Virus record (IMG/VR): IMGVR_UViG_3300031599_000011
Coordinates: 1 to 42,354 of that record
DNA length: 42,354 nt
Direction: 5' to 3' (one strand)
Source of the DNA: a virus
Positions within the stretch are counted from its first letter, which is position 1; each line of letters starts with the position of its first letter. The notes beneath the pieces are model-generated. The model ran no database searches, had not been told where the DNA came from, and was given only the letters and a program-made list of their open reading frames with translations. Positions 6,242 to 12,455 of this stretch are shown here, in pieces. Position numbers and translations under genes: made by a program.

Positions 6242-7654
6242 ATGTTTTCATTAATCGTAGGAGTGATATTTGCACTTATCGCTATTGTGGTTTTGATCTA
6301 TAAGATGGCACCACATGACCCAGAGAATGAGCGACAAGTACGGGGTGCTAAGATGGCATCGAAAGCTAAGAATGCTTTAGCTACTTTAGTACTTGTCATC
6401 GCATCCCTGTCAACTATATTTGGATCCATCTCATACAACGATGCTGGTTATTGTACTCATGCACAGACTGCATTCGGTACTGAAGAAGCTTCGTGTTCTA
6501 CAGGATGGTTCTATACCGGTTGGGGACGTACAACTGCATGGCCTCACTATGTGACCATTGCTAACACCAATGACGAATCAATGAGTGGTTCATCAGTACG
6601 TGCACCTTACCCGGTACGCTTGTCTGATAACTGGAATGGTGATGTAACGCAATCTACTCGATTTGCTATCCCACAGGATACTCAGTCGTTTATGGTTATG
6701 CACCGTACATTCCGATCACCTGAGCGTTTAATCACAACTACACTTAAGCCTGCAGTATCTTCATCATTGGATTCGGTTTCTAACCTATTCTCTATGGAAG
6801 ATTACTATGCTGGCGGTAAGCGTGATGAGTATAAGACTGAATACCGTGATGCTGTAACTAAGGGTCGTCCTAAAGTTAAGCAGGTAGTTGTGTCTAATGT
6901 ACGTGGTGCTACAGCGTCTAAGATGAGTTCATCTGATTCAGATGTTGCTAAAGACACTAGTGATCTGGGTAACTTAGCCTCCCTACGTACAGAGATGCAG
7001 AAGGTTACTGTCGATGGTCTAGTAGTTCGTGAAGCTCATGGTTATGTTCAATATGGTATCACTGTAGCGTCAGCTATCCTTGAGAACCTTGATCCAGATG
7101 ATCTATTTGAACAGCAGATGCAGTCTCGTAAAGATGCAGCTTCTCGTCGTATCGTAGCTCAAGAATCTCGTAAAGAGCAGGAAGAGCAACGGTTGTTAGC
7201 GATCCAAACAGGTCAGACTAATATTGCCAAGCGTCAGGCTTCCGCACAGGTTGAGCAGATTGCTCAGACTACCGAAGCTGAGACTACCAAGAAGCTTGCT
7301 CTAATCGCTGCAGAGCGTATGTTAGAAGAAGCAGACATTGCTAGGCAGACAGCTCTAATCAAGCTTGAGCGAGCTAAGATTGACGCACAGGCTGTTACAG
7401 TCTCTGCTGATGCAACTGCTTATGAAAAGCGTGTGGTATTAGAGGCTGATGGTGCTTTGCAACAGAAGCTTGATGCTCACGTAAAGGTTCAGAAGTTCTG
7501 GGCTAATGCAGCTGCACAAATCAATGTACCTACGCAGGTATTTGGTGGTGGTGGCAATACAGGTAACGCTCTAGGCACGGTTGACCAGTTCATGCAGATC
7601 ATGACTATGCAATCAGCTAAAGCGTTACAGGTTGATACAGCTATTACTAAGTAA
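6242..7654 (+). CDS. Membrane-anchored SPFH/band-7-like protein
   Basis: Two N-terminal hydrophobic segments, about residues 2-21 and 44-63, anchor the protein in the host inner membrane. Residues about 65-285 look like an SPFH (band 7, prohibitin) domain, with WPHYVTIANT and the later VDGLVVREAHGYVQYGITVA. Residues about 285-410 form a long alanine-, glutamate- and arginine-rich coiled coil, as in HflK/HflC and prohibitins. The C-terminus is glycine-rich (FGGGGNTGN). Cellular SPFH proteins form large membrane rings that control proteases or membrane domains. In a phage the role is unknown; superinfection exclusion, membrane stabilisation or FtsH control are possible. A vRNAP-type promoter precedes it and a terminator follows. 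Confidence 0.75.
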   Translation: MFSLIVGVIFALIAIVVLIYKMAPHDPENERQVRGAKMASKAKNALATLVLVIASLSTIFGSISYNDAGYCTHAQTAFGTEEASCSTGWFYTGWGRTTAWPHYVTIANTNDESMSGSSVRAPYPVRLSDNWNGDVTQSTRFAIPQDTQSFMVMHRTFRSPERLITTTLKPAVSSSLDSVSNLFSMEDYYAGGKRDEYKTEYRDAVTKGRPKVKQVVVSNVRGATASKMSSSDSDVAKDTSDLGNLASLRTEMQKVTVDGLVVREAHGYVQYGITVASAILENLDPDDLFEQQMQSRKDAASRRIVAQESRKEQEEQRLLAIQTGQTNIAKRQASAQVEQIAQTTEAETTKKLALIAAERMLEEADIARQTALIKLERAKIDAQAVTVSADATAYEKRVVLEADGALQQKLDAHVKVQKFWANAAAQINVPTQVFGGGGNTGNALGTVDQFMQIMTMQSAKALQVDTAITK

Positions 7655-7662
7655 TGGTTAAA

Positions 7663-7697
7663 GGGGTATCTGTTACTAACAGGTATCCCTTATTTTA
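7663..7697 (+). terminator. Rho-independent terminator after the SPFH gene
   Basis: A twelve-base-pair stem with two G-T pairs (7663-7674 with 7678-7689) has the triloop ACT and is followed by TTATTTT. It lies nine bases after the SPFH stop codon and just before the next ribosome binding site. Confidence 0.75.
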
Positions 7698-7707
7698 AGG
7701 AGTATTT

Positions 7708-7911
7708 ATGGGTAAACGATTTCAAAACAATGAGGGGGTTGTCATGATGATGAACCTCAAAGGTATGCACCAAGTACATTCAAATAATGTAAATGGTGTG
7801 CATATCTTTAAGACCACTGATAAACAACGTGCACTAACTCACTTCCAAACTATGGTAGATGAAATGGAGATGTTAGATGATAGCGGAATTAATGATTTGC
7901 CTAGCCCTTAA
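7708..7911 (+). CDS. Hypothetical protein, 67 aa
   Basis: The start follows TTAAGGAGTATTT, a strong ribosome binding site. The product is a short soluble protein rich in methionine (GVVMMMNLKGMH) with no recognisable domain. Its last 35 bases overlap the start of the SleB-type hydrolase gene, which suggests that the two are translated together. Function unknown. Confidence 0.6.
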   Translation: MGKRFQNNEGVVMMMNLKGMHQVHSNNVNGVHIFKTTDKQRALTHFQTMVDEMEMLDDSGINDLPSP

Positions 7912-8293
7912 TGGTTACCATGAGGCTAGAGGAGAGCTTACAGCAGGAGAATTGGCTGTAAATCATGTAGTTATGAACAGAGTTGCTGATTCTAGGTACA
8001 AAGATGATGCCTGCAGTGTTGTAAAAGCAGGAAGATACTGGAATAATGTTCCAGTTCGTAATAGGTGCCACTTCAGTTGGTGGTGCGATGGTAGGTCTGA
8101 TAGTCCTAGAGACATGACAGCCTGGAGCCAATCGAATAAATTAGCTAGTGGTATTGTGTCAGGTATTTACCCTGATATTACCGATGGCTCTACCCACTAC
8201 CATGCTATAGGGATTAGCCCTAACTGGATCTACGATCGAGGTATGGTACGTGTTGGTGTTATAGGTGATCACATCTTTTACAGATGGGAATAG
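7877..8293 (+). CDS. SleB-type cell wall hydrolase (Hydrolase_2 family)
   Basis: The sequence matches the SleB/CwlJ catalytic domain along its whole 138 residues. It has the putative catalytic E16 in YHEARGE, AVNHVVMNRV, HFSWWCDG at about 65-72, STHYHA at 105-110 and a final HIFYRW. SleB enzymes are lytic transglycosylases that cut the glycan strand of peptidoglycan. There is no signal peptide or wall-binding domain, so it would act as an endolysin after holin action, or as a virion-associated or periplasmic activity by another route. The start follows TGGAGATGTTAG. It overlaps the previous gene by 35 bases. It is far from the late lysis cassette at 40076-41099. Confidence 0.85.
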   Translation: MIAELMICLALNGYHEARGELTAGELAVNHVVMNRVADSRYKDDACSVVKAGRYWNNVPVRNRCHFSWWCDGRSDSPRDMTAWSQSNKLASGIVSGIYPDITDGSTHYHAIGISPNWIYDRGMVRVGVIGDHIFYRWE

Positions 8294-8306
8294 CCTAACA
8301 ATTTTA

Positions 8307-8373
8307 TGGTAGTAAATGAGTGTCTTGATGCTTCCCTGCTAGGCATTTGGTTATGAAGAGTTAACCACTACCA
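8307..8373 (+). ncRNA. Possible structured RNA (three-way junction)
   Basis: The 126-base gap 8294-8419 contains a perfect seven-base inverted repeat TGGTAGT (8307-8313) with ACTACCA (8367-8373). Inside it are two smaller helices: 8328-8331 with 8343-8346, and 8349-8353 with 8362-8366. Together they make a compact three-way junction. A weak sigma70-like -10 (TATAAT, 8387-8392) follows but has no good -35. It could be a leader RNA, processing signal or promoter-linked structure. The pairing is seen; the function is a guess. Confidence 0.35.
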
Positions 8374-8419
8374 CCCTATTCTGATATATAATATGTGCCT
8401 TAAATTTAAGGGGTACATC

Positions 8420-8530
8420 ATGAGCATAAATGAAGACGATCTAGCTATAGAATCAGTTGTATCCTTTATAGTAGGAGTAGTATTATCAATAATAACGAAA
8501 GCACTGGATTGGATCACGATACTGCAGTGA
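8420..8530 (+). CDS. Single-pass membrane peptide, 36 aa
   Basis: Starts MSINEDDLAIES after a clear AAGGGG at 8409-8414. The central part, VVSFIVGVVLSIITKAL, is one membrane-spanning helix with an acidic N-terminal tail that would face the cytoplasm. It comes shortly after the SleB hydrolase gene, so a small holin or regulator of lysis is conceivable, but size and position are the only arguments. The stop codon overlaps a GTG start for the next gene (GTGA). Confidence 0.55.
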   Translation: MSINEDDLAIESVVSFIVGVVLSIITKALDWITILQ

Positions 8531-8685
8531 AGATTCAGGAACTGATGTCTCACCTGACTAAGTATTACTCACTAAAAGATGTCTTAGACATTCTTGGTGA
8601 AGATAATGTGAAAGTCTTTTACAAGATGGTTTCCAATGACACTCCCACCGCTACAAAGCCTAGAAGAGTACCAAGCAATTTGTAA
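8527..8685 (+). CDS. Small hypothetical protein, 52 aa
   Basis: Reading from the GTG at 8527 gives KIQELMSHLTKYYSLKDVL and a basic proline-rich end (KPRRVPSNL). The GTGA overlap with the upstream stop suggests coupled translation. An ATG at 8545 is the alternative start, preceded by AGGAA at short spacing. The sequence LKDVLDILGEDNV could be a small helical DNA-binding fold, but this is not strong. Function unknown. Confidence 0.5.
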   Translation: MKIQELMSHLTKYYSLKDVLDILGEDNVKVFYKMVSNDTPTATKPRRVPSNL

Positions 8686-8806
8686 GCGCTCTGTTGAAAT
8701 TCAACAAGAGAATGAAGATAAACGCCACCACGCACGTACACAAGTAGAGCTGCGTAACATGGCAAGAGAGATGGGTATTGATCCAAAGGATCTAATAGAC
8801 CACTAA
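8636..8806 (+). CDS. Small charged helical protein, 56 aa
   Basis: Starts MTLPPLQSLEEYQAICKRS in a different frame, overlapping the previous gene by 50 bases, and ends MGIDPKDLIDH. Nearly the entire product is predicted to be one or two charged helices. A possible ribosome binding site, AAGATGG, lies upstream. Long overlap lowers confidence, but the frame continues well past the previous stop and fills the space to the next gene. Function unknown. Confidence 0.5.
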   Translation: MTLPPLQSLEEYQAICKRSVEIQQENEDKRHHARTQVELRNMAREMGIDPKDLIDH

Positions 8807-8815
8807 TCATACACA

Positions 8816-8865
8816 AACCAGCCTACTCCATAGGGTGTTCCTCCAGGCCTAGTCCTCCTGTGGTT
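8816..8865 (+). other. Possible structured leader upstream of DNA polymerase
   Basis: The gap 8807-8896 contains nested pairings: AACCA (8816-8820) with TGGTT (8861-8865), CCTA (8822-8825) with TAGG (8831-8834), and CAGG (8844-8847) with CCTG (8857-8860). These could form a small three-way junction. The motif GGCCTAG, a short spacer, then GGTTAAAAA occurs here (8846-8870) and again at 12303-12325, upstream of the nuclease gene. It may be a middle promoter or RNA signal. Confidence 0.3.
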
Positions 8866-8896
8866 AAAAACGGACTACCTAATTCCTGAGGTACCT

Positions 8897-10393
8897 ATGA
8901 AACACTTTTACACTGATCCGGACAAGTTCCCGGATGCTGCCCTGTTGATCAAAGAATCTGCCTATAAATACGATGGTGTAATGAAGCACTATGCAGAGCC
9001 CCTACAAGCATGTTTAAAAGTAATGCCATTAGAGTTCAACTCTGCTGGTAAGGCGCCTGCTAAGATGATTAAGGAAGTACTACCTGCACTTTTAGCTGAT
9101 CTGGATGCAGAGGGCATTATTACTGTAATAATAGCCGACTCTACATACTTCAAAGCAGCAACTAAACAATCTAAGTCTGAGCCACACTACAGCTATAAAA
9201 TGCCCTGTATGGTTAAAGGATTTGAGCACATGAATGTATTCCTTACTGCTAACTATCAAGGGCTATTCTATAACCCAGCTCTACAAGAGAAGATAGATAT
9301 AAGTCTTGAAGCTATATCAGCTGACCTAGGTGGTAACTACCAGATAATTGGTCAAGGTATAATTCACTCATCTACTTATGTGGATGATCTAGCTGATATT
9401 AAATTCCAGCTGGAATCTTTACACCAGTATCCCTCACTCACTTGTGACGTAGAGACCTTTGGCCTATCTATTGGTGAGTCTCGTATTGGTACTATTGCAT
9501 TTGCATGGAATCAGCATGAAGGCGTTACTATAAACGTATCTCATATGATTACACGTACAGATGAGGATAAGTGGAAACTAGTTGATCTACTTTACGCTTT
9601 CTTCACCCAGTACAAAGGTAACCTTAAGTACCACAATGCCTCATTTGATATTCGTTGTATTATATACGACGTGTTTATGAGGGAGGTGAGTACTGACTTC
9701 GTTGCTATGGTAGATGCACTGGACGTTATGTTCAGGGACATAGATGACACTAAGATCATCACATACCTAGCTACTAATAACACAGCTGAGAATAAACTAT
9801 CACTTAAACATAATGCGTTTGAGTATGCAGGCAACTATGCTCAGGAAGATATCCATGATATTAACTTGATCCAAAATGTAGATCTTATGAACTACAACTT
9901 GGTTGATTGCCTTAGTACTTGGTATGTATTCAATAAGTATTACGACAAGATGTGTGAGGACGATCAGTTAGAGATCTACCGTAACATATTCATACCATCC
10001 CTTAAGAACATCACTCAGATGGAACTTACAGGTATGCCTATGGATATGCCTTCCATTGAAGTAGTGGAGGAAGATCTCAAAAAGATTATGTCTACTAGTA
10101 CTAGGAACCTTCACAGAACAGAGTTAGTTAAAGACTACCTGTGGCTTGAGCAGAAGAAGGCATTCATTCTTAAGAATACCCTTCTAAAGAAGAAGTTTAA
10201 GCCTCTGGACGAGTTTGTTCAGTCATTGAATACCAATAGTCCTCTTCAGCTTAGCAGTCTCTTATATGGCTTCCTAGGGCTTCCAGTGTTAGATACTACA
10301 GACACAGGGCAACCAGCTACTGGGAAGAAAACCATTAAGAAGCTGTATAAGTTGTTACTTAATCAATATGACATTGATGAGGAGGAGTTGTGA
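8897..10393 (+). CDS. Split family A DNA polymerase, N-terminal half (3'-5' exonuclease)
   Basis: This is the proofreading half of an N4 gp39-like family A DNA polymerase. Exonuclease motifs are present: Exo I D184-x-E186 in CDVETFG, Exo II D251 in NASFD, and Exo III Y333-x3-D337 in YNLVD. Residues about 415-498 begin the polymerase module with TNSPLQLSSLLYGFLGLPV, matching the SPKQL segment of Pol I before the thumb. The protein then stops at LNQYDIDEEEL. The remaining domains are encoded at 11143-12258. The two halves total 869 residues, close to the length I recall for intact N4 gp39. The last codons (GAGGAGG) also form the ribosome binding site of the next gene. Confidence 0.88.
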   Translation: MKHFYTDPDKFPDAALLIKESAYKYDGVMKHYAEPLQACLKVMPLEFNSAGKAPAKMIKEVLPALLADLDAEGIITVIIADSTYFKAATKQSKSEPHYSYKMPCMVKGFEHMNVFLTANYQGLFYNPALQEKIDISLEAISADLGGNYQIIGQGIIHSSTYVDDLADIKFQLESLHQYPSLTCDVETFGLSIGESRIGTIAFAWNQHEGVTINVSHMITRTDEDKWKLVDLLYAFFTQYKGNLKYHNASFDIRCIIYDVFMREVSTDFVAMVDALDVMFRDIDDTKIITYLATNNTAENKLSLKHNAFEYAGNYAQEDIHDINLIQNVDLMNYNLVDCLSTWYVFNKYYDKMCEDDQLEIYRNIFIPSLKNITQMELTGMPMDMPSIEVVEEDLKKIMSTSTRNLHRTELVKDYLWLEQKKAFILKNTLLKKKFKPLDEFVQSLNTNSPLQLSSLLYGFLGLPVLDTTDTGQPATGKKTIKKLYKLLLNQYDIDEEEL

Positions 10394-10803
10394 GCACTGC
10401 TAAAGAATTACTATTCGACCGAATCGTTGATGTGGTTAAACGTACTCCGATACTCCGTGACCATATTAAGGTGATCCATATAAATCTATGTGTTAGGTAT
10501 TCTAGGATACCAACCATTATGTATGGTGAACTTAGGATCAAGTTAACTGATGGGCACGATAGGCCCAAGTTTGAGAAGGCTATGGGCATTGTATTAAGTA
10601 AGATGGATATCATCAGTATTGATAGATGGCGCCGAGCACACAGTACTAAGTACACCGTAGATCTACCATTAAAGGTAGAGATAAAAAACTACCCTGATAT
10701 TCAACTAAGGCAACTACTCACTGGGAAACCACCAGTGTTAATACATTCATGGCGTAACCCAAAGTTCCCTAAAAGGAGTATATTATGGATAAATTCAAGT
10801 TAA
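10390..10803 (+). CDS. Hypothetical protein A inserted between DNA polymerase halves, 137 aa
   Basis: The GTG start at 10390 overlaps the polymerase stop (GTGA) and is preceded by GAGGAGGAG, so it is coupled to the exonuclease half. It has no homing endonuclease motif that I can see (no LAGLIDADG, GIY-YIG or HNH). It shares a faint pattern with the next gene: a GELRIKL strand near the middle and PLKVEIKNYPDIQLRQLL near the end, compared with VLRTSISLEDFPEIALSNYI. The two may be diverged copies of one fold. The protein is basic. Function unknown; a polymerase accessory or linker subunit is possible from position. Confidence 0.75.
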   Translation: MSTAKELLFDRIVDVVKRTPILRDHIKVIHINLCVRYSRIPTIMYGELRIKLTDGHDRPKFEKAMGIVLSKMDIISIDRWRRAHSTKYTVDLPLKVEIKNYPDIQLRQLLTGKPPVLIHSWRNPKFPKRSILWINSS

Positions 10804-11159
10804 GCGACCTAGGGGAGCAGTTTAGGTTAGGTCTATCGAAGCTCTCTACTGGGGCGCAGAGTATCAGTTGGTCACTTGATAACTATAATCTTAAGAGCAA
10901 CACAATTACTGGTGATATTAATTTAGTACTTGATGAGTCAGAGTCTGCTCCATTTAACAGGATGCATACAGTGCTACTTCTGGATCAGCTTAAAGTAGAG
11001 ATGAAGGGTATGACGTATACCCCAGGTCATTTAGTAGACCATCTCACATCTAACATTGTACTACGTACTAGCATTTCATTAGAAGACTTCCCAGAGATAG
11101 CTCTATCTAACTACATCAAAGATGCACAGGAAACTTTGAACTATGAGTGGAATATCTAA
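10785..11159 (+). CDS. Hypothetical protein B inserted between DNA polymerase halves, 124 aa
   Basis: Starts at 10785 after AAAAGGAG, overlapping gene A by 19 bases, and its end overlaps the start of the second polymerase half by 17 bases. It is likely mostly beta structure in the middle (SNTITGDINLVLDES) with helices after it. It is acidic, whereas gene A is basic. It lacks endonuclease motifs. Tight overlaps on both sides indicate that all four products are made from one message in similar amounts. Function unknown. Confidence 0.75.
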   Translation: MDKFKLSDLGEQFRLGLSKLSTGAQSISWSLDNYNLKSNTITGDINLVLDESESAPFNRMHTVLLLDQLKVEMKGMTYTPGHLVDHLTSNIVLRTSISLEDFPEIALSNYIKDAQETLNYEWNI

Positions 11160-12258
11160 GATTAAGAATAGGGATGATGCTATCAAGGTAGCAAGAGTCC
11201 TTAAGTATCTGATGGAGATAAATGAGGTTAGTAAGTTACTAACTGCATTCGTCCCTGCTTTCTTATTCAAGACCATACCCAAGATGGGTAAATGGTTCCT
11301 TCATGGTAACTTTCATTTGGGTGGTACCAAATCAGGACGCCTGAGCTCCTCTAAGATCAACCTACAACAGCTTCCATCTACTGGGAGTAAGTTTGCTAAG
11401 GCAATTAAAGGATGCTTTCAGGCTCCTCCTGGGTGGGTCATAGTGGGTGCTGACTTCTCTAGTCTTGAAGACAAGATTTCAGCTCTTACAACTAAAGATC
11501 CAAACAAGATTAAAGTATATGCAGATGGCTATGACGGTCACTGTTTAAGAGCATTCGCATACTTTGGTAAGCAGATGCCTGATATCGTGGACACAGTTGC
11601 CTCGATCAATAGTATTGAAACGATGTATGAGGCACTTAGGCAACGATCCAAAGGCCCTACGTTTGCTCTTACCTATCAGGGAACTGAGCATACCTTAGTC
11701 AACACACTAGGTTTCTCTAAAGAGGAAGCACGTGAGATTGTTGATAACTATCACGAGCTGTACAAGGTATCCGATGAATGGGTACAAGTTAAGCTCATAG
11801 AGGCTACTAAGAATGGCTATGTAACAGGTGCATTCGGTCTACGCCTAAGAACACCTGTTCTAGCTCAAACGATCTTAAACACACGTCATACGCCCTTTGA
11901 AGCACAGGCTGAAGGACGTACTGCCGGCAACGCATTAGGTCAGTCATACGGACTACTTAATAACCGTGCAGCTAATGAATTTATGGGCAAGGTTCATACC
12001 TCTGCTTATAGATATAGTATTTTACCTATTGCACATATACATGATGCACAGTATTACATGGTAAAAACTGATCCAGATCTAATAGCTTGGTTAAACACAA
12101 ACCTAGTAGATAGCATGTCTTGGCAGGAGTTACCGGAACTTAAGCATGACATTGTTAAGCTAGGTGCAAACTTAGAAATCTATTATCCAAGTATGGGTAG
12201 TAAAATTACAATACCTAATAATGCTACAGCTCAGGAAATCATAGATGCAGCACTATAA
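11143..12258 (+). CDS. Split family A DNA polymerase, C-terminal half (thumb, palm, fingers)
   Basis: This half holds the polymerase active site. TKSGRLSSSKINLQQLPS (63-80) matches the TGRLSS...NLQ segment of Pol I. Motif A is VGADFSSLE with D104. Motif B is R166-x3-K170-x3-F174-x3-Y178-x-G180. Motif C is H300-D301 in IAHIHDAQYY. F174 takes the place of the nucleotide-selecting F762 of E. coli Pol I. Motif C reads HDA, whereas Pol I and T7 have HDE. The protein starts at the thumb (EVSKLLTAFVPAFL), preceded by AGGAAACTTTGAACT as ribosome binding site. It must pair with the product of 8897-10393 to make a proofreading replicase. Confidence 0.9.
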   Translation: MSGISKIKNRDDAIKVARVLKYLMEINEVSKLLTAFVPAFLFKTIPKMGKWFLHGNFHLGGTKSGRLSSSKINLQQLPSTGSKFAKAIKGCFQAPPGWVIVGADFSSLEDKISALTTKDPNKIKVYADGYDGHCLRAFAYFGKQMPDIVDTVASINSIETMYEALRQRSKGPTFALTYQGTEHTLVNTLGFSKEEAREIVDNYHELYKVSDEWVQVKLIEATKNGYVTGAFGLRLRTPVLAQTILNTRHTPFEAQAEGRTAGNALGQSYGLLNNRAANEFMGKVHTSAYRYSILPIAHIHDAQYYMVKTDPDLIAWLNTNLVDSMSWQELPELKHDIVKLGANLEIYYPSMGSKITIPNNATAQEIIDAAL

Positions 12259-12266
12259 AGGTGATA

Positions 12267-12392
12267 CAGTAGTTGCGCTCTCGTTGATGAGCGTACCTAC
12301 TGGGCCTAGCGCTTAGGGTTAAAAAATCAATAAGCCAGGGTTAGTGTTTTTCCCCATAGAGCTGTGGCCCCCGCAGCTGGTGACAGAGGGGG
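12267..12392 (+). other. Intergenic region with stable hairpins
   Basis: Between the polymerase stop (12258) and the next promoter lie about 160 noncoding bases. One hairpin pairs CAGTAG (12267-12272) with CTACTG (12297-12302) and, inside, CGCTC (12276-12280) with GAGCG (12289-12293). A second pairs CCCC with GGGG as the outer arm and AGCTG (12360-12364) with CAGCT (12374-12378) as the inner arm. Neither ends in a T run, so they are not standard terminators. The region may be a processed or structured RNA, or carry a middle promoter. Confidence 0.35.
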
Positions 12393-12421
12393 TACCTTAA
12401 CTAATCTATTAAATAACGATC

Positions 12422-12441
12422 AATGTGCTCCGCACATTTCT
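12422..12441 (+). promoter_or_regulatory. Putative vRNAP-type hairpin promoter, diverged
   Basis: A perfect seven-base-pair stem (12422-12428 with 12432-12438) surrounds TCC. It shares the GTGCTCCGCAC type core with the promoters at 2337 and 6187. Downstream the sequence is TTTCTATG, so the run of T is shorter and the predicted +1 (12441) is a T. It lies 15 bases before the nuclease start codon and fixes that start, since an earlier in-frame ATG at 12424 would be inside the hairpin. Confidence 0.5.
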
Positions 12442-12455
12442 ATGAAGAGAAAACT

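Noticed and set aside
8306-8356. Possible 16-codon leader peptide beginning MVVNECLD
   Set aside because: No ribosome binding site precedes it and the same bases are better explained by the seven-base inverted repeat.
8364-8392. Sigma70 promoter with TATAAT at 8387-8392
   Set aside because: No acceptable -35 at 16-18 bases; the best block (TTAACC) is 20 bases away. Kept only as a remark in the structured-region entry.
8816-8880. tRNA gene
   Set aside because: Small helices are present, but there is no TTC-type T loop, no acceptor stem of seven pairs and no anticodon arm of correct size.
10394-11142. Group I intron or intein interrupting the DNA polymerase
   Set aside because: The region is fully coding with two independent starts and ribosome binding sites. 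No intein motifs, homing endonuclease motifs or conserved intron core were seen.
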